18,762 nucleotides of DNA from Dimargaris cristalligena (Eukaryota > Kickxellomycota > Dimargaritomycetes > Dimargaritales > Dimargaritaceae), in NCBI GenBank assembly GCA_027576995.1, contig JANBQC010000556.1:1-18762 (forward strand). Direction: 5' to 3'. Below, piece after piece: positions 10,082-18,762 of the stretch (within the stretch, counting starts at the first letter, position 1; every line of letters begins with the position of its first letter). The notes under the pieces were generated by a model, which did not search any database, was not told where the DNA came from, and saw only the letters and a list, made by a program, of their open reading frames with translations. A program made the position numbers and the translations under genes.

Positions 10082-11280
10082 CGACGGTCGAAATTATACG
10101 AGATTCGACTCATATTCTAAAATCAAATTTACGTCTGTATCGAGGACGGATGTGAAAACGACCCAATAATATACGCCTAATTTTTGATTCGTATTTTGAC
10201 TGACTAAAGGAACTCCAAAGTAAATTAATCGCTACTATATCCCGCATCCTAATAGTTGTTGATTAGTTCTTTGGCCTTAAATTTCGCCAATTTATGATGT
10301 ATTCCTGACACCAGCTGCATTAACCTCATAATCCCAACAAACCATACATGCCATTGGTTGCCCATGAGTTGGGAATATGATTTACCTAAACCTATTCTAT
10401 ATTTCCTAGCAGCTGTTTCATAAATAAATCACAGTATTGCATTTGCCATGGTATATCTATTCTTTTTTTTTATAGCAAAATCGAATACAGCAGTTGAAAA
10501 TTGATAGTAGACCGGACAACCAAAGCCTTGCGGTGCACCATTGGGCTTAGCCATGTTCGGGAGCCTTCATAGAAAAAGTATATATAATATCTATATATAA
10601 ACAGAGACTCAAATTAATCAAAGAGAAGCCATAGGGCCCTTTTGGTCGGATGACCACATGGAACATGTAACCACACTGAACAATTGAATATTTGGTAATT
10701 TAATGAAATACTCGTTCCTATAGAAACGACAAGTATACGATACACCACTTTCGACAATGACCTTACACTGGTGGTTTTCGGTGACACCATAAAAATATAT
10801 GACTACGGAATAATGTTAAGAGGTGATAAGCAATAATTGTTCAAGGCTTGGCCTACCTCATTACTTAGACTACATTGGAACGACATACATAAAATGTGAG
10901 AAGACCTCTGAAGATAATATTTGGCACCTGTGTGCCAATTGACCAATCAGTGATTATTTATTGCTCGTAGCTAGACAGTGACTAGGTGGGGGGTGGGGAA
11001 AATGGGCTGTGTGTCTGGCCAGCTACATCTTTAAGCAGTCAAAGGCTCACTCCAGTGCACCCTAGTTATAGGTCCTGTATTGGGCTGGTGGTATTCTAGC
11101 TACAGCAAAACACCAAATGTTACGCACGGCTTTGTCCTATTTTCCATACTTATACTTGGGTTAGTGGTGTATAGATGCTTTAGACGCAGCAGCAAAAACC
11201 ATCATATATGCCTATTCAGCTGCCCACAAAACAGGGTTGATTAGAAAACCCAACATCAGCGGGACACTGCTGGCAACAAT
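10082..11280. other. Long AT-rich intergenic region
   Basis: No ORF of note on either strand. It contains a T-run near 10460 and an alternating TATA stretch around 10578-10600. I looked for conserved spliceosomal snRNA, 5S rRNA and U6 landmarks by eye and found none. Confidence 0.5.
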
Positions 11281-11813
11281 CAAATGAGAGGGGAAAGTCC
11301 CGCATCAAGACATCGATTAGACCGACCTAGATCTTGGTTGAAGGTGGAGATGGCGTACCTGGGCACCCTTTCGGGCGGGCTGCTGAAGACACCACCACCA
11401 CCGAGCCCCCTGATTTTTGAGTAATGCACCTCTAAAGCAAATCCCTTTACAATGCCGCAAGGCGCCCCCCAGCTGGCTACGGAATGTGATAATTCATGGG
11501 GAGGAGTCTCCTTTATTCTTCCTGGGTGATGCATATAGGAAACCGACAGGACTATCTATTTCACCTCTCTAAAATTGGAGCAGGGCAATGGAGTAATACA
11601 GTATGTCTTCAGCAAAACCCAAACAAAGCAAGCCTGCGCTTTGCCGAGGGGATTTGGAAACCGTGGCTGCAGCTTCATGGCGGCCGCATGCTAACTGATT
11701 CAGGAGTAGACTTGTTTTGGCCTAGATATGGGTATCAAAATGAAGCAACGCGGGCCGCACTGCTCCATTTCTTAAAGATGGGCACGAGTGATGGTTTGGG
11801 GAGTAGATTATAG
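11281..11813. other. GC-richer block with overlapping ORFs, coding status unresolved
   Basis: This stretch is distinctly richer in GC than the DNA on both sides and is open in overlapping frames. One is 11496-11813 on the plus strand (105 codons, ATG in context TTCATGGGG). Another is 11280-11534 on the minus strand (84 codons, glycine-rich centre). A third is a short plus-strand frame from 11351 ending in a proline run. None has a recognisable domain, and I cannot choose a coding strand. It may be a decayed gene or an orphan; similarity to retroelement proteins was considered but is not supported. Confidence 0.2.
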
Positions 11814-12230
11814 GGATAGCGTCCACGGCCTCAGGGCAGCATTCAAGGTACGGCAAAATATTTAAAGACCAAGTCCCGGCCGCATCTAGGCCCATCCTCC
11901 TCGCCTTTCTACACCCATCCGATCTATACCATTTACCTTTCCCGTTGCCTTACCCACTGATTTCTAATTACACAGATATCCATCCTGTTCACATTCACAC
12001 CGAGACCTTTGTATCCCCGTACAATTATTGTATCTTATATATTCTCCAGTTTATTGTTCCTCTATCTACACTATTCTCATCTCACGTCCGCTTTCTATAC
12101 GTTCTGGTACTATTTGTCGTTATCATTTTCTATAACCGCCGAGTATTACACTTATACTCTTGTCCCCCAGCCTTCTATCTCCCATTTACCATCACACGGC
12201 CGCCCCCTTCTACCTCACAACACCGTCAAA
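11814..12230 (+). promoter_or_regulatory. Probable promoter and pyrimidine-rich leader of the repeat-protein gene
   Basis: A TATTTAAA element lies near 11858-11865. From about 11890 to 12230 the plus strand is strongly C/T-rich with very few purine runs, ending in CACCGTCAAAATG, a good fungal start context. Pyrimidine-rich tracts before the start are typical of expressed fungal genes. The long open frame through this tract (from 12009) gives an implausible hydrophobic protein and is read as leader, not coding. Confidence 0.4.
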
Positions 12231-13849
12231 ATGTCCCTGATCACCATCTTCCGCTCCCAGTTCGTGCCCGTCGGTATCCACGCTGGGACCATCCACGACA
12301 ATGTAAGTGTTCTCCGACCTAATGAATGTGCCTCTATTAGTAGCTGCTATATCCCCGCCATGTCGTCCGGTGTGGACTAATACAATAACCAATGACCACG
12401 GTTCCTACTTAATAAAAATTATCGAGGAAACTTCCACTAACTAGTCTATATATTAATATTGTGTACTTTTCGGTGGTGTTAAATATTTTGATTGTCTGTC
12501 CCGATCAAACTATATTCGTCCAGCTCCACTCCCGGAAACCTTTCAATAGCATCACCTATACACCCCAAACAACTGTGATTGCTTCCGCTGTATCCAAGCC
12601 TAGCGGCGCCAAGGAAATGAAACCCAGCTTCGGGGCAACTACTACTCAGACCCATCCTGTTGTCCAGCGCCAAGTGGTCAGTCCCGCATCACTTGACCAT
12701 TCCGTGGCCATCCAGCTCCGTACCCGCAAAGATTTCATCGGTGCCACAAAGGAACCCCGTACCACTGAGGTCACGGCGACTGCAGCCAAACCCATCAGCA
12801 ACACGGTTATCAAACCTTGTTCTGAGAGAACTGCCTCCAAGCACCATCCCCCCACCCATCACCAGGCAATCAGCCCCATTTGTCCCGACCACTCCATGAC
12901 CATACAGTTACGCAGACCGAAACACCCCCTTCATATCACCAATGTGCCCCAGACTAGTGCGGTCTCCTCAGTCAAAATTAACTCCGCCGACGCTGACGCT
13001 GAGGCTATAAAACCCAGTTTTACTAACTTTCTCGTGAAGATGTATCCCACCACTCAGTCCCCAGAAAACGCACCAATCCATCCCGATGGACCCATGATTA
13101 TACAACTGTATACCCCGAAATGTTATACTCGTGACACTAATGCATTCCCGACCACCGCGACCTGTGTAAATGTACCAACACCCATTGGTAACATGGTTAT
13201 TAAGCCCGGTTCCATGAATTCCACCATACAAATCCATCCCGCCGCCCAGCCTCAGGTAATGGATTCTATTGGTAACAACCACCCCATGGCCATAAAACTC
13301 CGCAGACCAAACCATTCTCTTTACATTGCTAATATTTCCCTGGCCCCCGATGTCTCGGCAGCTGAATCCAAATCCGTCGGCACTGTGACCACGAAACCCA
13401 GTTCCGCAAACTTGATCGCCAAGGGGCATTTCATTACCCCGTCTCAAGGAGGCACTCCTGCCTATCCCAATGGCCGCATGGTGATACAACTTCGTACACC
13501 CAGACGATACATTCGTGGCAGTGCCGTGCCCCAGGCCGCTACTGCCTTAGAAGCTCCAACTAGATCCGCCAACTCATTCACAATTAAGCTTCAGGCTACG
13601 AAGACTCGAGGCAGCGGGGTCAAGGCTCAACCACACGAAACTGCGGACCATGTCACCCGTCCAGCTAAGCGCCCAGTACTGGACCTGCCTTCGGCCAATT
13701 GTCTGATGCCGTTTAGTCTTGTTGTCGAAAACCACGCGTGGCTGCCTAGGGTATTAAAGTTAATCCACCCGTATCATCGGGCTGTCCTGCGGGTTATCGG
13801 GCGAGCACTACCTGCGGTTACTGCTATCATTTCAGCTGCCTTTGTATAA
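12231..13849 (+). CDS. Tandem-repeat protein of unknown function, two exons, 465 aa
   Basis: Inferred exons are 12231-12302 (24 codons) and 12524-13849 (441 codons plus TAA). The ATG sits in context GTCAAAATGTCC. The donor GTAAGT follows codon AAT, and the only AG that restores the long downstream frame is at 12522-12523, giving a 221-nt phase-0 intron. The long exon has no in-frame ATG before 12617, which supports the splice. The product is basic and rich in Pro, Thr, Ser and Lys/Arg, and is dominated by almost six degenerate units of 64-66 aa. Each unit has a core like M-x-I-Q-L-R-x-P-K and, about 40 residues later, an I-K-P-S/G motif. Core Leu residues fall at about 25, 89, 153, 219, 283 and 347. 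The last 65 residues are non-repetitive and end in a hydrophobic segment of about 20 residues. There is no convincing N-terminal signal peptide. I do not recognise the family; the period and motif suggest repeated beta-strand or peptide-ligand modules, which is inference. Confidence 0.72.
12500..13620 (+). repeat. Degenerate coding tandem repeat, 192-198 bp, about 5.8 units
   Basis: Units start at 12500, 12692, 12884, 13082, 13274 and 13466, giving periods of 192, 192, 198, 192 and 192 bp, all multiples of three. Each begins near a Pro/Asn-Asp/Asn pair (CCCGAC or CCCGAT in several units) and places an ATCCAG/ATACAA-like core 18 bases later. Units have diverged strongly at the DNA level but keep the protein core, which suggests old duplication with selection on the protein. 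The last unit is partial. The first 24 bases of unit 1 lie inside the inferred intron. Confidence 0.85.
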
Positions 13850-15677
13850 TATCTGGCGTAGTTGGCTGATACGCAGTTTGAGCGCCCTGTCTTTTTCTCA
13901 CCTCCTTTTCTCAAGGATGTAGAGGGATATTTGATCATTGTATAATCACAGCCATACCGCCACATTTCGGACTAATTTAGTATTCATTTCCCTTCGTTTG
14001 ACAGAACTGGTATGCCACTTCGGACCTACTAGTTGAATGCTATTATCCACCCGCTCTTAACTATTATTACCCAGTCTGCTCTTTTTATACTTTAGAAGAC
14101 TAAAGTCCAATTGCATTGTATCTTGTCGGCATATTGGAGAGCAACTCTACCTATTTCTTTGCTAGACAATGTCCTCGGTGATCTTATACTAGGTCTAGTG
14201 TCTATAGCTACCATTGGCTTCAAAACGGTCCATTATTTTGTACGGGTCAATTTCCCTACTGGTTATGAGTAGTAAACCCATCAGCTAGTCTTCACTTTAC
14301 TAACAGCTGTGGTCCAGCTCCGTAACAATTGTACATTGTTTTGGCCGCTCTTGTTGTTTTCTATATATGTATTGCCCTAGGTACCCAAATACATTATATG
14401 TAGCGGTTTTAATTGAAGTTCATATATTTTATATCGTTAATCGTTATACGTAATACTCAGTGTATTACATATTCATGCGCATAATTAGCAAAGGTCATTA
14501 CCATTATCAATATCAATATCAATATCAATAATTCTATATTTTTAAATAACTATATGTATTGGGATATTCTAATGGATGTTGGTTTTTAGTTTCTCACCTT
14601 TGTCGGTGGAGTGCAAGAGTGGTATTTTTCACCACCGATGGTTACAACCCAATTCCCATTTTATCACTTTTGAGCTTAATACTTTCCAAGTGGCCTCAAA
14701 AATACTACAGTTTTCATGTGGTTGTATTAGTACGGTGCACTTATTGGTAAGTATTGCAATGAATGGATAGCGGAATGCTCTTTTGTATATTTTATCGTCG
14801 TGGTTTCACGCAAAGATCTACATTGCCTAAAATGCCACCTTTTAAACACCAAAAACCAATTAGAGTGCCAATAATTAGTCAGAACAGCTGCAGCGTGGGG
14901 AATATCCTGGAACCAAGTGCGCTTGGGAGAAGCCCAAATCGAACGCGAAGGGTGTTGAAAGAATATATATAGGGTAGTTGGTGGGGTATACATTTATCAA
15001 CATGGTCCGGCCCACTCGCTGATTGTTTTGTCGTTCAATTGAGCCGGCCACTATCCTTGAGGGTAAGTGGTCCAAAAGCCACAGATACCTACTGTAGTTG
15101 CTAATTCACACCCCGCTTTAGATCATCAAACGAAAAGTACATTGTTCTATCCAATACTCCATGCGCTTCTATGAATGCACTGTGACTACCTTCACAATAC
15201 CCAAATATGAGACGTTTCAATTTCTTGAAAAAATACAGTGTACAACATTGTCGATGCTGGCTAGTGTAACGGTGTCCCACCCCAATTATTCAGGAATTAT
15301 TCAAGTGTCCCACAGGGGCTACTTTCTCATCCGAAAACGACTGCTGTAACCCACTGTGGAAAAAATAGGGCTGTCCAACAACAGAAAAACCTCGCTTACC
15401 AAATGGCCAGCAAGAAATGGCGGGATTGTACTCGGAGCTCACGGTGTATTAAACCTGCCTAACTCGCACCCTTTGGGCATTCTAAACTTTACCCGCCACC
15501 CAAATTTTATGTAGACACTATTATATCCTGTATTGAACTTATCCACTCCTTGTCACTCAACTGTTATTTAATGTTTGTACATTTCCTAACACTACAGTCA
15601 GCACTTCCTTTCGTTTCGCACTGAACTATTTCAAAAACCCTCTTACTCCCCACCTACTCGTCACAATAACCGATAGA
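13850..15677. other. Intergenic region between the repeat-protein and secreted-protein genes
   Basis: No supported gene in 1.8 kb. Overlapping open frames of 60-90 codons at 14559-15075 occur on both strands without motifs. A short TATA-like run (14964-14971) precedes an ATG at 15002. The DNA after that ATG shares a GCCCACTCGC block with the start of the 15678 gene but stops after six codons, possibly a decayed copy of its 5' end. The stretch just before 15678 is pyrimidine-rich and probably the promoter and leader of that gene. Confidence 0.45.
14505..14528 (+). repeat. Microsatellite (TATCAA)x4
   Basis: Four perfect tandem copies of the hexamer TATCAA in intergenic AT-rich DNA, with no link to any gene. 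Confidence 0.9.
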
Positions 15678-17116
15678 ATGGCCCTTCTGCCCACTCGCTT
15701 GATCCCTCTCGCCCTCGTCTGGATTTTGGGCACCAGTCCAAGCCACTCTCAACTTATGGTTGAACCAGATACTGGAACCATAAACCATGTCCCTCAAAAC
15801 GCCCCTTTGGATGAAGTACCACTGCCCAGAATTAACTCCAAAGGCGAGTTGCTGCAACCGGTGGGCACCGATATCTCTCACGCCTCCTATAGGATCGAGA
15901 ATCCCAGCCTCCTACCACCAATGTGCAAATTCCTAAAAGGGACTGGTCTAGAGGGTGTGGGCGTGTCGCCTGATACCAGAAGGGTGGGCTGGCCAATCGA
16001 CTCTCATTACCCACAATTTTTTGCTTCAAAAATAATGGCCATTTCCTACGACTACTATGGCCAAGACGGGCCTACCCGCCCATTGACTTTGGACGTCGTT
16101 ACCAACGGATCGGTTCCTATATATAAGCCGCCTGCTCAGAGACCATCCGGCAAAATTTCGAATAGGCAGTCCACTTCCCTAATCAGGTCAAATTCAAATT
16201 CGGGACATGTACCCCACCGCTCATCTAGACAGCAAAAAATACACTCGTCAGGAACCAAGAATCCCCGCCGAACTACCGAGGCGACACTTTACCTGATGTG
16301 TATGACCAAACCACGCACCCATTTAAGGTCCATTTCCCAGCCCATTTCAAGAATCACGGCACGGCTTCTAAAACTTTCGATAAGTTTTTGAAATTGGCCG
16401 AGGAGGGCACGGTTAAATTCGGTCATGAACGACATCGTGGCGATGCATTGAAGCTATTCAACATGAATCCTAATTATAAGTATATTATTAGGTCCATACA
16501 AAAAGCCAGACTCTCGGTTTTCCAATCTGAGAGATTCTGCAATGTTCTGTCGCAGCAAACCTTTTTAGCTCTCCGAGGAGTAATTTCCGGTCCGGGCGAA
16601 TCCTCCGCCCATGAAATACAATCAGATCAGCTCAGCACGGATACCCACTCATCTGGCTCTACTGATACAAGACTTGTGAGCTACAAAGGTATCCTTAGGT
16701 CTTTGTTTCGAACATTGTCGGACCTTGCTACTAATGGCAATACCAGGTTTGAGCACTGCGATTTTGACTATCAAATGAGGACTTTTCTCAAAGCAAAATC
16801 CAAATATGTACTTATCCCTTCGCTTATATTTTCCCTAACCTGGAACAAAACCCTGGATCAAGAGGTAATTCATTTCTTTACAGGCGTAAATGGGCACCAC
16901 TGTGATAGGATGGCAAATGCCGAAAACTTTCCAAGTGGAAATGTAGTATTCTCTTCAGTGAAATTTCTAGGACGTGAAACCGATCTAGAAGGCCCTTTAA
17001 AATTTAAATTAGCTATTGAAAAAGCGAAACGGAATATGAGAGAACATCTAGCCATACTCAATAACCACGGGAAGGCTCAAGTGGCTAAAATGATGCCAAA
17101 AGATCAAATGGCCTAA
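15678..17116 (+). CDS. Secreted orphan protein, effector-like, reading frame disrupted
   Basis: The ATG at 15678 (context ATAGAATGGCC) begins a clear signal peptide: short basic start, hydrophobic core LIPLALVWIL and likely cleavage after Ser24. The mature N-terminal part (to about residue 165-175, near 16.2 kb) is hydrophilic and proline-rich. That frame then runs into Ser/Arg-rich sequence and stops at 16389-16391. A second frame, offset by two bases, is open from 16229 to TAA 17114-17116 and encodes about 290 residues of well-mixed, basic sequence that looks truly coding. A third frame looks coding between about 16183 and 16290, so two single-base insertions would explain the path. I found no GT-AG intron of normal size and correct phase joining the halves. 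It is therefore a pseudogene, a sequencing error, or a gene with an intron I missed. No family recognised; one locus is inferred from strand, adjacency and composition. Confidence 0.55.
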
Positions 17117-17755
17117 GAGTTGGGAATCTCTAATATTTTGATCTGTACGCTTATTCAATATTGTGCTTAATATATAAATGTTATATTTATATATGTTCTT
17201 ATAATGTGTTGGCTCTTCCAGTTTCACCTTTTGTTTTCTTTAATTCTAAAAGCATTTTATGAAGCAATTTTTCTCAGAATTGATAAACACTCTGCAGTTG
17301 TTGCTCTTTGCTCTAAACTAGAGTTATTATATACTATATCAATACAAGCTCGCAGTGAAAATCAATGCTCTAACATTTTAATTGGAATTCTATACATAGA
17401 TTATGCATAATCTCTCTCAGTAGAATCAAGATCAGAGGTTGGCCAACAACTATTGAGGCAGTAGTTGTTGTTGTGAGAACACTATTGGTACATGGCACTA
17501 GATAAAGCAGTTATCCCTAGTCATATTCTTTTAGAACTATTTTAATGGTTTTACAAGAGTTAGCTATATACAGGCTTAATATAATCTTTACTATCCAATA
17601 TTAATAATTTATTGAATCTGACTACTTTCTATGCATGACCAACTCCTATATATTTTCAGACCAGAGGGCTTAGCATTTACAAATTCTTAGAGTTTCTAGG
17701 ACACCCCTAGCTAAACTATAGTCATTGATTGATATTATCACTAAGTAATAAGCAT
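17117..17755. other. AT-rich right flank with two hairpins
   Basis: No gene. A 9-bp hairpin (17171-17193, TATATAAAT/ATTTATATA) lies just downstream of the secreted-protein stop and may be near its 3' end. A second perfect 9-bp stem with a 9-nt loop (17444-17470, CAACAACTA/TAGTTGTTG) lies further right. The open frame 17204-17410 has no motif. Confidence 0.5.
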
Positions 17756-17976
17756 GTTTATGTATCACAAGCTGGTGTGCAACAGTGGGGTAGATACTCT
17801 GATAGTTTAAAAAACAAGGATCCACCTACTGAGATGTACATAATTTAGCAAAAAGAAATGAGCATGCTCTGAGTTAACCACAGTGAACTGGATCATACTC
17901 TGCAGATGATGGTTGCAAGTTAAGTTATTAGTATTATGGCAGGTAAAAAATAATCTATCTTTATATAAGGTGTATG
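17756..17976 (+). repeat. Dispersed repeat, right copy, empty site for the LTR
   Basis: This 221-bp segment matches the reverse complement of 1435-1866 at about 93% by eye once the 211-bp LTR-plus-duplication is removed from the left copy. At the position of the insertion it has a single TGATC on the strand equivalent to the left copy (GATCA at 17891-17895). Homology ends abruptly on both sides. No coding capacity is evident; stops occur in every frame. Confidence 0.85.
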
Positions 17977-18762
17977 TGTGCTGCCATGGGCAGTTGGGCA
18001 GAGGCTGTGTAAGCCCCAGTACACATTACCAATCCAAGAAGTAGTCATACTTTGGATGAATTCAAGGTCCCCAGACAATTGACAAGTTATTTCCATGGGA
18101 ATAGTCTGGGGCCGAGAGTATTATTTTATTTCTTTATGCTAGCTGATTCTCTTATCATTCAGCTTTCCAAATCATATTTCCATTTACTTTTCCATCTATT
18201 ATTGGCAAAGTTATAGGTTGTCAAAGTCAATAGTGATTTTAAAACTATGATAATTGACTACCTCATATTACTACTTTTATGCTATTAATGATCCTTTATG
18301 AGCGGGGCTTGGGAATAACCAGCCTCTGGTGGATTCCTTCTTGGAATCACACCATACAACTTCTTTGTATGAATTCTTTTTCTTAGTTTTATCAATATCT
18401 GATATGAAGGAGGACTGGGAAGGCTGTGTCTTCCAACCTTCCAATTTCTATATTTTGGTTCTTTTTTAACCCATTCATGATCATAGTTTAGCTAGTAGGT
18501 CAATTTTTCCCCTATCTTTAGGTTTTTTATGTCCTACAATTATCGCAGCTTTAATCTTAGCTATGGTTATTTAGTTTAGTCAATTTCTTATATATACCTT
18601 AGTAGCATTGTGGCAAGGTGGAGTGTCCTCTTGATTGCCACAGGTATAAAGTATTACTATTTGATTATTATATTTATATATAAGTTATGAAGCGGCTTTT
18701 TTGTCTGGTATATCCAGTTTTTTTCCCTTCCCTTTTAACCCATTCTTTCTACACGAATTTTT
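17977..18762. other. AT-rich right end, nothing assignable
   Basis: No supported gene or RNA. An 8-bp inverted repeat CCCCAGAC (18069-18076) / GTCTGGGG (18104-18111) with a 27-bp spacer is the only clear structure. I saw no transposase, integrase or reverse transcriptase motif in the six frames by eye. Confidence 0.5.

Noticed and set aside
9887..10169. Plus-strand open frames of 63-77 codons
   Set aside because: They run antisense through the tRNA-Gln gene and have no other support.
12009..12380. 123-codon frame containing the first exon of the repeat-protein gene
   Set aside because: The part before 12231 is translated pyrimidine-rich leader giving an implausible hydrophobic protein, and the part after 12302 is intron.
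12461..12523. Unspliced upstream extension of the long repeat-protein frame
   Set aside because: It begins with GTG, has no in-frame ATG, and its end coincides with the only acceptor that keeps frame and phase; the homology to the repeat is kept as a finding instead.
12479..13489. Minus-strand ORFs of up to 173 codons opposite the repeat-protein gene
   Set aside because: They are antisense shadows of the tandem repeats, and their periodic composition follows from the sense strand.
17207..17448. A second TGTTGGC...GCCAACA segment that looks like another solo LTR
   Set aside because: The flanking 5-mers (TAATG and ACTAT) do not match, there is no empty-site copy, and it does not resemble the supported LTR over its length.
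1..18762. CRISPR arrays, bacterial operons or prophage modules
   Set aside because: There are no regularly spaced identical short repeats, and the introns and CLASP gene show the DNA is eukaryotic.

Overview
The window looks like nuclear DNA from a fungus, most likely an early-diverging filamentous lineage. The reasons are a CLASP/Stu1-type microtubule protein, spliceosomal introns of about 218-279 nt with GTAAGT/GTAAGC donors, a eukaryotic tRNA-Gln with internal promoter boxes, and AT-rich, gene-poor flanks holding old retroelement debris. The exact lineage is my inference and cannot be fixed from this sequence alone.

Layout. Positions 1-2680 are AT-rich and essentially gene-free. They hold small hairpins, one copy of a dispersed repeat (1435-1866) and, inside that repeat, a 206-bp solo LTR (1521-1726) with a 5-bp target duplication. 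Positions 3525-8375 on the minus strand are the one clearly recognisable gene, a four-exon CLASP orthologue of 1372 aa. Positions 8376-12230 are mostly intergenic, with a tRNA-Gln(CTG) at 10009-10081 on the minus strand, a doubtful small ORF at 8836 and a GC-richer block of uncertain coding status near 11.3-11.8 kb.

Positions 12231-13849 on the plus strand are a two-exon gene for a 465-aa protein I cannot assign to a family. It is built from almost six degenerate tandem units of 64-66 aa. Positions 15678-17116 on the plus strand encode a protein with a clear signal peptide, but its reading frame breaks near 16.2 kb. It is a secreted, effector-like orphan that is decayed, mis-sequenced or has an intron I could not find. 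From 17.1 kb to the end the DNA is AT-rich again and carries a second, inverted copy of the 221-bp repeat (17756-17976). This copy lacks the LTR, so it preserves the empty site.

The genes do not form an obvious functional unit. CLASP is a housekeeping cytoskeletal gene. The two plus-strand genes beside it look lineage-specific, and the inverted repeat copies about 16 kb apart bracket the gene-bearing part. The strongest new observations are the tandem-repeat gene whose intron acceptor lies inside its first repeat unit, with in-phase acceptor-like AGs in the next two units, and the solo LTR with its empty site inside the same window.
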